This document shows, one piece after another, positions 34,528-42,246 of a stretch of 64,000 nucleotides of DNA. Below the pieces are notes generated by a model. It had not been told where the DNA came from and did not search any database. It saw only the letters and a program-made list of their open reading frames with translations. Made by a program: the position numbers and the translations under genes. The first letter of the stretch is position 1; each line of letters starts with the position of its first letter. Source of the DNA: Acidihalobacter ferrooxydans (lineage in GTDB: Bacteria; Pseudomonadota; Gammaproteobacteria; DSM-5130; Acidihalobacteraceae); assembly GCF_001975725.1 (NCBI RefSeq), contig NZ_CP019434.1, positions 620,001 to 684,000 of the forward strand, in the 5' to 3' direction.

Positions 34528-35538
34528 TTATTGCTGATGGTAGCCGGTGACGCGTTCGACTTCGTTTTTCGAGCCCAGCACGACCGGTACGCGCTGATGA
34601 ATTTCCTGTGGCTGGATATCGAGGATACGCTCGCGACCCGTGGTGCTGGCGCCGCCGGCCTGCTCGACGATCATGCTCATCGGGTTGGCTTCGTACATCA
34701 GGCGCAGCTTGCCGCCCTGGCCTTTGGACTTGAGTTTCGAGTCGATGGGATACATGAAAATGCCGCCACGGGTCAGGATGCGGTGCACTTCGGCAACCAT
34801 CGACGCGACCCAGCGCATGTTGAAGTCCTTGCCGCGCGGGCCTTCCTTGCCGGCCACGCATTCGTCAATGTAGCGCTTGATCGGCGCTTCCCAGAAGCGC
34901 TGGTTGGACATGTTGATGGCGAATTCCTGGGTGTCTTCCGGAATCGTCATATTCGGATGGGTAAGGATGAATTCGCCGATGTCCTGATCCAGAGTGAAGC
35001 CGTTGACGCCGTTCCCGGTGGTCAGAACCATGATGGTGCAGGGGCCGTACAGCGCGTAGCCGGCACAGACCTGTTGGGTGCCGGGCTGCAGGAAATCGGC
35101 CTCGGTTGGTTCCTCGATGCCCTCTGGGGCGCGCAGTACGGAGAAAATGGTGCCGACGGAGACGTTGATGTCCATGTTGGAAGAACCGTCCAGCGGGTCG
35201 AACACCAGCAGGTATTTGCCGTGTTTGGCGCCTTGCGGTACCGCCGAGATTTCTTCCAGTTCCTCGGAGGCCATGGCAGCAACGTGGCCGTTGTGTCCAT
35301 TGACGTGCAGCATGATGTCGTTGGACAGGATGTCCATTTTTTTCTGCGTTTCGCCCTGCACGTTCTCGCTTTCGGCGCTGCCGAGCACGTCGGCTAGCGC
35401 GCCGTGGTTGACGCCGTCCGAAATCGCCTTGCAGGAAGTGGCGATGTCGTTGACGAGCAGGGTGAACTCGCCGGTCGCGCCGCTGATCTTGCGCTGTTCT
35501 TCGATGATGAATTGGGTCAAAGTCTTGCTGTCTAGCAT
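34528..35538 (-). CDS. fbp: Fructose-1,6-bisphosphatase, class I
   Basis: 336 residues. [46 protein letters not shown] carries the metal-binding DPLDGSS motif. [43 protein letters not shown] and [20 protein letters not shown] form the sugar-phosphate site. It hydrolyses fructose 1,6-bisphosphate in gluconeogenesis or the Calvin cycle. It is divergent from the PFK gene at 35697, so opposite carbon fluxes share one intergenic region. Confidence 0.96.
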   Translation of the reverse strand: MLDSKTLTQFIIEEQRKISGATGEFTLLVNDIATSCKAISDGVNHGALADVLGSAESENVQGETQKKMDILSNDIMLHVNGHNGHVAAMASEELEEISAVPQGAKHGKYLLVFDPLDGSSNMDINVSVGTIFSVLRAPEGIEEPTEADFLQPGTQQVCAGYALYGPCTIMVLTTGNGVNGFTLDQDIGEFILTHPNMTIPEDTQEFAINMSNQRFWEAPIKRYIDECVAGKEGPRGKDFNMRWVASMVAEVHRILTRGGIFMYPIDSKLKSKGQGGKLRLMYEANPMSMIVEQAGGASTTGRERILDIQPQEIHQRVPVVLGSKNEVERVTGYHQQ

Positions 35539-35696
35539 GGTCTTTCCGCCTGTGTCGTTAGAAAAGCGTGTTGCCCGTTATGACCGGGCTATGCGTTGAT
35601 CATAGCAAAGCCGTCTGCTAAAGACCCATGATCCTGCCGCGGTTGCCGCTAGCGACGCTACAATTGGAGGCTTTCAAGCATCGCTCTGGTTATCCA

Positions 35697-36983
35697 ATGA
35701 AGAAAAACATTCTCTACGCCCAGTCCGGCGGCGTGACTGCTGTCATCAATGCTTCGGCCTGCGGGGTCGTTGAAACCGCGCGGCGCTGGCCTGATGTGTT
35801 CGGCGGCGTGTTTGCGGCCCGCGACGGGATCGCCGGCGTGCTCGACGAGGCTTTGTATGACCTGGCCGGCGAGACCGCGCAGGCCATTGCCGGTCTGCGC
35901 CACCGGCCGGGCGGAGCGTTCGGCTCCTGCCGCCTCGACCTCGATCCATACGCGACGCATCGGCACGAATACGAGCGCGTACTGGAGGTGTTCGCCGCGC
36001 ACGACATTGGTCACTTTCTCTACAACGGCGGCGGCGGATCGATGCTGACCGCAACCCGGTTGGCGCAGGCAGCGGCTGACATGGGCTATCCGCTCGACGT
36101 CATCGGCATTCCGAAGACGATCGACAACGATCTCTACGACACCGACACGAGCCCTGGGTTTGGCTCGGCGGCCAAGTACGTGGCGGTGTCCACGCGCGAG
36201 GCGGCCTGCGATGTGGCCTCGATGCAGGCCACATCGACCAAGGTGTTCATTCTTGAAGTGATGGGGCGCAATGCTGGCTGGCTCGCGGCGGCCGGCGGCC
36301 TTGCCGAGCGTGATGCCGGCGAGTTGCCGCTGGTGTTGTTGTTTGCCGAGCGCGCTTTCGATGCCGAGCGTTTCGCCGCGGCGGTGCGCGAACGGGTCGA
36401 GCATGCAGGCTATTGTGTGGTGGTGGCCAGCGAAGGCATGCGCGATGGGCAGGGCGAGTATCTGTCCGTGCGCCAGAAGAGCACGGTGCGTGGTTGGACG
36501 CGGCTTGGCGGCGTGGCGGCGCAGTTGGCGGAGCTGGTCAGGATGCGGCTGGGTTATCGAACGCACTGGGCCGTGTCCGACTATTTGCAGCGCGCGGCGC
36601 GGCATATAGCCTCGCAGACCGATGTCGAGCAGGCTTATGCGGTTGGGCGCGCAGCGGTCGAGCTTGCCCGGCAGGGACGCAGCGGCGTCATGGTCACCTT
36701 GCGCCGGCTGACCGATGAGCCCTATGGCTGGGAAACCGGCGCAACCGACCTGCAGGCCATCGCCGACCGCGAGCGTGGAGTGCCCGACGAATTCATCAGT
36801 GCGGACGGTTTTGGCATCACGCCGCTGGCGCGGCGTTATCTGCGCCCCTTGATCACAGGCGAGGCGTACCCGCCGTTTCGTGACGGCGTGCCGGAGTACC
36901 CTGCGTTGCGCCACACGCTGCGCGCGCGGCGCCTGCCTCAGTACACGCCGCGTTCGGGCGATTACTATGGCACGGTGGCGTGA
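35697..36983 (+). CDS. 6-phosphofructokinase family, diphosphate-dependent-like
   Basis: 428 residues, the length of methylotroph-type PPi-PFKs. ILYAQSGGVTAVINASACGV is the first nucleotide loop; IGHFLYNGGGGSMLTATRLA, DVIGIPKTIDNDLYDTDTSPGFGSAAKY (catalytic TIDND with the Lys typical of PPi enzymes) and EVMGRNAGWLAAAGGLA follow. The phosphate-donor loop reads GGGGS, whereas ATP enzymes have GGDGS and most PPi enzymes GGDDS or GGGDS, so donor choice is unclear. It phosphorylates fructose 6-phosphate; PPi forms are reversible. The start is the ATG preceding KKNILY, with a weak ribosome site. Confidence 0.88.
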   Translation: MKKNILYAQSGGVTAVINASACGVVETARRWPDVFGGVFAARDGIAGVLDEALYDLAGETAQAIAGLRHRPGGAFGSCRLDLDPYATHRHEYERVLEVFAAHDIGHFLYNGGGGSMLTATRLAQAAADMGYPLDVIGIPKTIDNDLYDTDTSPGFGSAAKYVAVSTREAACDVASMQATSTKVFILEVMGRNAGWLAAAGGLAERDAGELPLVLLFAERAFDAERFAAAVRERVEHAGYCVVVASEGMRDGQGEYLSVRQKSTVRGWTRLGGVAAQLAELVRMRLGYRTHWAVSDYLQRAARHIASQTDVEQAYAVGRAAVELARQGRSGVMVTLRRLTDEPYGWETGATDLQAIADRERGVPDEFISADGFGITPLARRYLRPLITGEAYPPFRDGVPEYPALRHTLRARRLPQYTPRSGDYYGTVA

Positions 36984-36991
36984 AACATTCG

Positions 36992-37258
36992 GGTTAAGGA
37001 CAATAGGGCGTCTATTCGACGAACCAGGAGCCTGTCGGACTTGGAGAATCGTAGCGAGGCGAGTGGGGAATGGAGGCCAGTTTCACGGTCTTTTGAGGAC
37101 AATAGTGGTTCTATTCGACGAAAAAGAGCGAGGTGTGGGCACATTATCCCACCGCCGCAGCCGATTCTTTCCAAGTCCGACAGGCTCCTAGGTCGGGGAA
37201 ATAGGCTTATTATTTCGCCGTCGCAGTCGATTCGTTCCAGGTTCGACGGGTTCCAGGG
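36992..37258 (-). repeat. Nested family B repeats: intact copy B5 (37026-37189) inside an older copy
   Basis: B5 runs from AGGAGCCTGTCGGACTTGGA to CCAAGTCCGACAGGCTCCT, 164 bp with near-perfect 20-bp terminal inverted repeats. The left flank, TTAAGGACAATAGGGCGTCT then ATTCGACGAA, is the interior of another B copy, and the right flank, TTTCGCCGTCGCAGTCGATT then CGTTCCAGGTTCGACGGGTT, is its end. The older copy is therefore split by B5, both in the same orientation. This fills the gap between the PFK and rnfB genes. Confidence 0.85.
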
Positions 37259-37342
37259 TTGCACCATGTCCGCACTAAGAGGGCTCCGGGTAGGCGCCGA
37301 TATTGAGCCAGGGCGCGTTGACGATAGGGATGTTCTGCAGCC

Positions 37343-38110
37343 ATGACACTGTATGTGCTGTTTTTTTGCGTGATCGTGTTGCTTGGAGCGGCCATTTCAG
37401 GTGTCGTGCTCGTGCAACGCCACCGTGAGCGGCAGCGGCCGCTGGCCGAGCGTATTGACGACATTCTCCCGCAGACTCAATGCGGGCAGTGCGGGTATCC
37501 GGGGTGTCGCCCGTATGCCGAAGCGCTGGCCAGCGGCGCTGCCGACCTCAATCAATGTCCGCCGGGCGGCGACGCCGGTATCCGCAGGCTCGCCCGGGTG
37601 TTGAACCGCGCGCCCAAACCGCTGGACACAACGCATGGCGAGCATAAGCCCCAACTTCTCGCGCGCATCGACGAAAGTGTCTGCATCGGTTGCACGCTAT
37701 GCATCCAGGCCTGCCCGGTAGATGCGATTCTGGGCGCACCCAAGCTGATGCATACCGTGATCGAAGCCGAATGCACGGGCTGCGAACTGTGCCTGCCGCC
37801 TTGCCCGGTCGATTGCATCGAGCTGATTGCGGCAGAGCCGGAGCGTGGCCGGTTGCCGTCGTTCGGGGTGCCCCGTGCCGAGCGGCGCAAGGCAGCACAT
37901 GCGCGCGCACGCTATCAGGCTCGGCTGCGGCGGCTAGCCGCCGAACAGGAGGACAAGCAGACGCGTCGCCAGCGCAAACTCAAGCCGACCGTTCAGGTGG
38001 GTGAAGACCCGCGCAAGGCGGCGATCGCGGCTGCTATTGAGCGCACCCGCGCCAAAAAACGCGCTGCGAGGGTGTCCGCGGCATCATCGATCTTTTCCGA
38101 TGAGGGTTGA
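37343..38110 (+). CDS. rnfB: RnfB-type electron transport protein (standalone)
   Basis: 255 residues. One N-terminal membrane helix ([20 protein letters not shown]), then the 4Fe-4S domain [21 protein letters not shown] with NQCPPGG, then two ferredoxin clusters, [15 protein letters not shown] and [15 protein letters not shown], and a long basic, helical tail rich in Arg and Ala. RnfB feeds electrons from NADH or ferredoxin through the Rnf complex, but no rnfA, C, D, G or E is present here. The rnfB-nth neighbourhood is common in gammaproteobacteria. This copy may be a remnant or serve another membrane redox chain. Confidence 0.93.
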   Translation: MTLYVLFFCVIVLLGAAISGVVLVQRHRERQRPLAERIDDILPQTQCGQCGYPGCRPYAEALASGAADLNQCPPGGDAGIRRLARVLNRAPKPLDTTHGEHKPQLLARIDESVCIGCTLCIQACPVDAILGAPKLMHTVIEAECTGCELCLPPCPVDCIELIAAEPERGRLPSFGVPRAERRKAAHARARYQARLRRLAAEQEDKQTRRQRKLKPTVQVGEDPRKAAIAAAIERTRAKKRAARVSAASSIFSDEG

Positions 38111-38133
38111 AATTCGGCAAACCCTGATATACT
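38107..38133 (+). promoter_or_regulatory. Possible sigma-70 promoter for the gene at 38244
   Basis: TTGAAA and TATACT separated by 15 bp. Downstream, the roughly 105-base leader can fold: GGGGATGCCCC is self-complementary, and GATGCCC (38164 region) can pair with GGGCATC (38194 region). Confidence 0.4.
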
Positions 38134-38243
38134 CCCGTTTCGTTGAACCCTTACAGACTTCGGGGATGCCCCAAGCCGGTCGCTAACGCCGCGGGCATCA
38201 GACACAACGCAACTACATACCTTATACAGAGGAGAGCCCCAGC

Positions 38244-38678
38244 ATGTCAGGTCACTTTCCGTTTTCAGCGGCCAGAGGCACGAGCTATGGCCTTGCACCC
38301 CGGATGGCGATCAGCGCCTTCTTCGAAAAAAACCAGTTCGACATGGCCACGCAAGAGGCCTACTACAAGTGGTGGTACGACTGGACCAAAGCCTATGTTG
38401 AGCAGGACGCCGATCTGAAAGCCACCATGGTGATGCGCTTCAAGCATTACCCGATGGGCCAGCACTCCGAGCATGGCTTTCATCTCAACGGCAAATATTG
38501 GGCGAGCTGCATGGACGATCTGGGGGCCTTCATCCGCAACCTGATCCTGCCGAAACTCGATCATGATGCCGAGCACGCGCTTGCGGAAGAGCACGAAAAG
38601 ATGGTGCATGATCTCAAGGCTCAGGCCACCGCGAACTACACGCCGGCCCCCGACGTCGGCCTTTTCCGCCACGTCTGA
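38244..38678 (+). CDS. Unknown 144-residue soluble protein
   Basis: A soluble protein with no signal peptide; GAGGAG lies at good spacing before ATG 38244. Aromatic-rich helices dominate: FFEKNQFDMATQEAYYKWWY, DWTKAYVEQDADLKATMVMR, FKHYPMGQHSEHGFHLNGKY, then WASCMDDLGAFIRNLILPKL and a charged helix DHDAEHALAEEHEKMVHDL. His and Glu are abundant (HSEHGFH, DHDAEHALAEEHEKMVH) and could bind metal. I do not recognise the family. It has its own promoter candidate, a long folded leader and a strong terminator, so it is probably expressed well as a single gene. Confidence 0.85.
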   Translation: MSGHFPFSAARGTSYGLAPRMAISAFFEKNQFDMATQEAYYKWWYDWTKAYVEQDADLKATMVMRFKHYPMGQHSEHGFHLNGKYWASCMDDLGAFIRNLILPKLDHDAEHALAEEHEKMVHDLKAQATANYTPAPDVGLFRHV

Positions 38679-38701
38679 GAGCTGTTCTGTCGGACGCTCC
38701 A

Positions 38702-38734
38702 CCACGAGCCCCGCGCTGCGGGGCTCGTGGTTTT
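38702..38734 (+). terminator. Rho-independent terminator before nth
   Basis: A perfect 13-bp stem (CCACGAGCCCCGC with GCGGGGCTCGTGG), 3-base loop, then TTTTCT. It ends 15 bases before the nth start codon, leaving almost no room for an nth promoter downstream of it. Confidence 0.93.
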
Positions 38735-38749
38735 CTGCCGCCTGCTACG

Positions 38750-39058
38750 ATGAACGCAGCCAAACGTCACGCCATTTTCACGCGCCTGCGTGAAGCCAAT
38801 CCGCATCCCACAACCGAGCTGCATTACCGCACGCCGTTCGAGTTGCTGATTGCCGTGATGCTGTCCGCTCAGGCTACCGACAAGGGCGTCAATCGGGCCA
38901 CCGCGGAGTTGTTTCCGGTCGCCAATACGCCGCAGGCCATCCTTGATCTCGGTCTCGACGGGTTGAAGGAGAAGATAAAAACCATCGGCCTGTATAACAC
39001 CAAGGCCGAAAACGTGATCAAGACCTGCCGCCAACTGCTCGACATTCATGGCGGCTAA
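38750..39058 (+). pseudogene. nth: Endonuclease III, N-terminal part, ended by an in-frame stop
   Basis: 102 codons, then TAA at 39056-39058. The sequence is normal Nth: FTRLREANPHPTTELHYRTP, FELLIAVMLSAQATDKGVNR, LKEKIKTIGLYNTKAENVIK, LLDIHGG, then stop where E. coli has a Glu (HNGEVPEDR), so a single GAA-to-TAA change would explain it. The reading frame continues without shift into the next 111 codons. This part alone lacks the catalytic Lys and Asp and the Fe-S cysteines. It could be a pseudogene, a sequencing error, or a split gene. Confidence 0.85.
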
Positions 39059-39394
39059 GTGCCGCACGACCGCGCCGCGCTGGAGGCATTGCCGGGCGTC
39101 GGGCGGAAGACGGCCAACGTGATTCTCAATACGGCGTTTGGCGAACCGACTATCGCCGTCGATACACACATCTTTCGCGTTGCGAACCGTACCGGCATCG
39201 CACCGGGCAAGAATGTGCAGGAAGTGGAAAAGCGCCTGCTGCGTCTGGTGCCAGCCGAATTTCGCCTAGACGCACATCATTGGCTGATTCTGCACGGGCG
39301 CTATGTGTGTACCGCGCGCGCACCTAAATGTGCATCATGTCCGATCAACGATTTGTGTGAGTATCGCGGAAAAAGCCCGCGAGCAGACTCATAG
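39059..39394 (+). pseudogene. nth: Endonuclease III, C-terminal part with catalytic site and 4Fe-4S cluster
   Basis: 111 codons directly following the TAA, beginning with GTG. It has LEALPGVGRKTANVILNTAF (helix-hairpin-helix and catalytic Lys), AVDTHIFRVANRTG (catalytic Asp) and the cluster ligands of CTARAPKCASCPINDLC. All catalytic parts of the DNA glycosylase/AP lyase are here, but the six-helix barrel is missing half. No ribosome site precedes the GTG, yet TAAGTG would permit reinitiation. The stop codon TAG (39392-39394) straddles the junction with repeat B6. Confidence 0.85.
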
Positions 39395-39556
39395 GAGCCT
39401 GTCGGACTTGGAAAGAAGCGGCTGCGGCGATGGGATAATGGGCCCACCCCACGCTCTTTTTCGTCGAATAGAACCACTATTGTCCTCAAAAGACCGTGAA
39501 ACTGGCCTCCATTCCCCACTCGCCTCGCTACGATTCTCCAAGTCCGACAGGCTCCT
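39393..39556 (+). repeat. Dispersed repeat family B, copy B6 (intact)
   Basis: 164 bp from AGGAGCCTGTCGGACTTGGA to CCAAGTCCGACAGGCTCCT, a perfect 20-bp terminal inverted repeat. The interior is nearly identical to B5 and B7 (GGGATAATGGGCCCAC, TTCGTCGAATAGAACCACTA, GAAACTGGCCTCCATTCCCC). It sits between convergent nth and hflD-like genes and provides the stop codons of both. Confidence 0.9.
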
Positions 39557-40211
39557 GGCCGAGCAATTGTTCGGCAGCCTTCAGACTCGCGCGCGAAACG
39601 CGCAGAAAAGGCGAACGGCCACCGCCGGCAGCGCGCCATAACCAGGCGGCCCGCACGCCGTACAGCCAGATTACTGCAGCATCCTCGCTGCCCAGAGTAC
39701 GCTGACCGGGCCCTGAGCGCCGGGCCAGGCTGCGTGCGCATATGGCCAGTTCGTGAACCTGACCTGCGTCATCCATTGCCGCCGCACGGTGTAACGCAGT
39801 GCATAGCCCTGCGCGCAGTGTGGCACTGCTGGCTCTGTGCAGGAGCCGTGCCATGCGCAGGTAATCGGCCACCGCATCCAGCACCTGCACATCGCCAAAC
39901 CCGGCGATCGGTTTGGCGACCAGCCTCAGATAACGGCGCAAACCGGAACGCAAGCCGCGTCGCCCTCCCAGTGTTTGCTCTACCGATAAATTTTCACAAG
40001 ACAGGACACTACGCACCGCTGCCGTGCGTACCGCTGGAGGTCGGTGTCTGTTACGGGCGAAGAACGCCGCCTGTACCATCGCCGCCGCACACAACATACG
40101 ATCCCGATCGCCATCGGTCGGCGGAACGCTTACTCGTTTGCGGCGCCCGTAAAGGCGCAGGAGCGCAACGGCCGCACCTGCCAGCATGAGAGATTGCGGA
40201 GCATCGTGCAT
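39528..40211 (-). CDS. hflD: HflD-like lysogenisation regulator homologue, C-terminus altered by a repeat
   Basis: 227 residues as read. Similarity to HflD is clearest at the C-terminal GVRAAWLWRAAGGGRSPFLRVSRASLKAAEQLL, matching E. coli IRAAVLWHQVGGGRLQLMFS, and at MLCAAAMVQAAFFARNR near the family N-terminus. HflD is a small all-helical membrane-associated protein that binds phage CII; its host role is unclear. The last ten residues, GQEPVGLGES, and the stop come from repeat B6. The ATG at 40211 adds about 38 residues over E. coli; ATG 40097 is the alternative start. The usual neighbours mnmA and purB are absent, and repeat A4 lies 20 bp upstream. Confidence 0.68.
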   Translation of the reverse strand: MHDAPQSLMLAGAAVALLRLYGRRKRVSVPPTDGDRDRMLCAAAMVQAAFFARNRHRPPAVRTAAVRSVLSCENLSVEQTLGGRRGLRSGLRRYLRLVAKPIAGFGDVQVLDAVADYLRMARLLHRASSATLRAGLCTALHRAAAMDDAGQVHELAICARSLARRSGPGQRTLGSEDAAVIWLYGVRAAWLWRAAGGGRSPFLRVSRASLKAAEQLLGQEPVGLGES

Positions 40212-40231
40212 CTTGGCATCCCACAGGAATC

Positions 40232-40394
40232 ACTACGAAAAACTCATTCGGCGAGGAGTTTTTACTCGATCACAGAATCCGAGAGAAATTTTGTTCGCTC
40301 GGGCACCGCGCAACGACGCCGCTCGCTGAAGAATGGTCGCTGTGAATCCAGCTTTTTGCGCAATCATCACTTCGCCTAATGGATTATCTGGGTT
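40232..40394 (+). repeat. Dispersed repeat family A, copy A4
   Basis: The right half is well conserved (CGACGCCGCTCGCTGAAGAA, GCGCAATCATCACTTCGCCT, then AATGGATTATCTGGGTT); the left terminus is eroded. It lies directly upstream of the hflD-like gene. The remaining 140 bp to amtB contain only a hairpin. Confidence 0.7.
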
Positions 40395-40465
40395 GAAGGC
40401 GCCGTTTTTGCGCCTGTTTCAACCTTGGAGTGCGAAATGAAGGCAAAGTTCTCAACGTCGAACCG

Positions 40466-40511
40466 CATCCCCTCGCTGCCGATGCAGGTCTATGCAGGCA
40501 GCAAGGGGATG
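40466..40511 (-). terminator. Hairpin downstream of amtB
   Basis: CATCCCCTCGCTGCC pairs with GGCAGCAAGGGGATG (15 bp, one mismatch) around a 16-base loop, 26 bases past the amtB stop. No T-run follows on the minus strand, so termination efficiency is uncertain. Confidence 0.55.
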
Positions 40512-40536
40512 TGGGTGGGAGGATGGGCGGATTCGC

Positions 40537-41844
40537 TCAGTCGCCGCGAACCGGTTTGCGGTCTCCCTCGCCATAGAAGGCGTAGGCTTCTTCGCCGTGA
40601 ATGGCGTCGTCGCCGATCAGCAGGTCTTCTTCTTTCATTCTCAGCGGCACGAAGAAGCCAATGATTTTGAGAATGATGTAGGTCATCACCACGTTCAGCA
40701 CGATGATGAAGCCGGCGCCGATCAGTTGTTTGACGACCTGATAGGCATTGCCGTAGATCAGCCCATAGTCGCCGGCCACGCCGAACGCGGCAGTACCCGC
40801 CTTGGTTGCGAAGAAGCCGGTGAAGATGCCGCCGAGCAGACCGGCCACCGCGTGGGTGTGGAACACGCCGAGGGTGTCGTCCACCTTGCGGAACAGCGCC
40901 ATTTTTTTGCCCAGGACGTTCATCGTGAACCAGGGGATCGAACCGGACAGGATGCCGAGCAGAATCGCCTCATAGCCGTTGATGAAGCCAGCGGCCGGTG
41001 TGATTGCCACCAGGCCGGTGATCATGCCCTGCACCGCGCCTACTGCCGAAGGCTTCCCGAAGTATGTGTAATCCAGCACGGTCCACACGAGCAGGCTCAT
41101 TGCGGTGGTCACATTGGTGTTGAGTACTGCTGCGCCCGCATCGGCGCTGGCCGCATACGGATCGCCGCCGTTGAAGCCATTCCAGCCGAGCCAGAGAAGA
41201 CCGGCGCCGGCAAGGAAAATCAACACGTTGTTCGGCAGAAAGTTCTCCCGATCCCGGGGCAGCCGTGGTCCTATGACAGCCGCCGCCGTGAAGCCCGCGA
41301 TGCCTGCCGCCAGATGAATAACGTAGCCGCCGGAATAGTCGATTACGCCCATCTGCGCCAGCCAGCCGCCGCCCCACAAGCTGAACGCGCCGACGGTATA
41401 GGACAACGTCAGCCAGGCCGGGACGAAGAGCATCCAGGCCAGAAAGCTCATGCGTCCGAGTACGGAACCGGCGATCAGGATGAGCGTGATTGCGGCGAAT
41501 ACGAACTGGAAGTAAACCATCGCCGACATCGGAAAGGCCGCTGTTGCGCCTGCGGCGGGAATCGCTGCCTGTTTGAGTTCGTCGGCCATGGTGGCGATCG
41601 GGTGAGGAAAGCCGACGAAGGGCAATAACTGGTGTCCAAAACCCATGTTATAGGCCCACAACAGCCACGCGATCAGAACCGCCGCGAAAGCATAGAAGAC
41701 CATGAAAGCGGAATTGACCGCCCATTTCTTCTTGACGATTCCACCATACAAAAGCGCCAGGCCCGGCACGCTTTGCAGCCCAACGATCGTGGCCGCGGTG
41801 AGTTGCCAGGCTGTATCGCCCGGGCTTAGCCAATTTGCCGCCAT
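40537..41844 (-). CDS. amtB: Ammonium transporter
   Basis: 435 residues, eleven helices. The N-terminus has no signal peptide, which is usual outside enterobacteria. The twin-His pore is present ([14 protein letters not shown] and [15 protein letters not shown]); ammonium-site aromatics lie in [16 protein letters not shown] precedes the ATG. AmtB conducts ammonium across the inner membrane and is normally gated by GlnK, but no glnK is adjacent. The upstream region has a sigma-54 promoter and an NtrC-like site, so expression should rise under nitrogen limitation. Confidence 0.96.
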   Translation of the reverse strand: MAANWLSPGDTAWQLTAATIVGLQSVPGLALLYGGIVKKKWAVNSAFMVFYAFAAVLIAWLLWAYNMGFGHQLLPFVGFPHPIATMADELKQAAIPAAGATAAFPMSAMVYFQFVFAAITLILIAGSVLGRMSFLAWMLFVPAWLTLSYTVGAFSLWGGGWLAQMGVIDYSGGYVIHLAAGIAGFTAAAVIGPRLPRDRENFLPNNVLIFLAGAGLLWLGWNGFNGGDPYAASADAGAAVLNTNVTTAMSLLVWTVLDYTYFGKPSAVGAVQGMITGLVAITPAAGFINGYEAILLGILSGSIPWFTMNVLGKKMALFRKVDDTLGVFHTHAVAGLLGGIFTGFFATKAGTAAFGVAGDYGLIYGNAYQVVKQLIGAGFIIVLNVVMTYIILKIIGFFVPLRMKEEDLLIGDDAIHGEEAYAFYGEGDRKPVRGD

Positions 41845-41942
41845 AGTGATGCTCCTTAATCAATCAAGGTTATAGGGTCTAACGTCTGTACTGAGCGCCA
41901 GCCCAAGCGCGTCACTAGCCATTTATTGTAAAGATACGCAAA

Positions 41943-41958
41943 AGCAAGAAGCGGGCCA
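41943..41958 (-). promoter_or_regulatory. Sigma-54 promoter for amtB
   Basis: On the minus strand this reads TGGCCCGCTTCTTGCT, matching the -24/-12 consensus TGGCACRNNNNTTGCW at all but one fixed position with exact spacing. It lies about 100 bp upstream of the amtB start codon. Confidence 0.75.
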
Positions 41959-42120
41959 TGCGGTGGGTGAATCGGCATTCGTGGCACGCGATGTGAGTGA
42001 AAAGCGCTCTGGCGACGTGAATTGTCGGTAAACTGACGCCCGTTCATGGAGTCACACGGTGTAAAATCACTGCGCGCATCGCTCGTGATGTGAGCGATAC
42101 AGTCTTGTTAGTATGAAGAG

Positions 42121-42137
42121 CGCACCAAATTGGCGCA
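42121..42137. promoter_or_regulatory. NtrC-like binding site
   Basis: CGCACCAAATTGGCGCA is a 17-bp dyad closely matching the NtrC consensus TGCACCANNNTGGTGCA. It lies about 190 bp upstream of the inferred amtB transcription start and 110 bp from the divergent threonine aldolase gene. The rest of this 400-bp gap shows nothing further. Confidence 0.6.
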
Positions 42138-42246
42138 CGATGGGCGAAATCGCACATTTTTGGTTTGCCGATATGCGGTTTTTCCCTGATGCGCCACTTT
42201 CCTGTGACTGTTTTTCCCGTAGAATTTTCTTTGTTTGAGCCTGATC

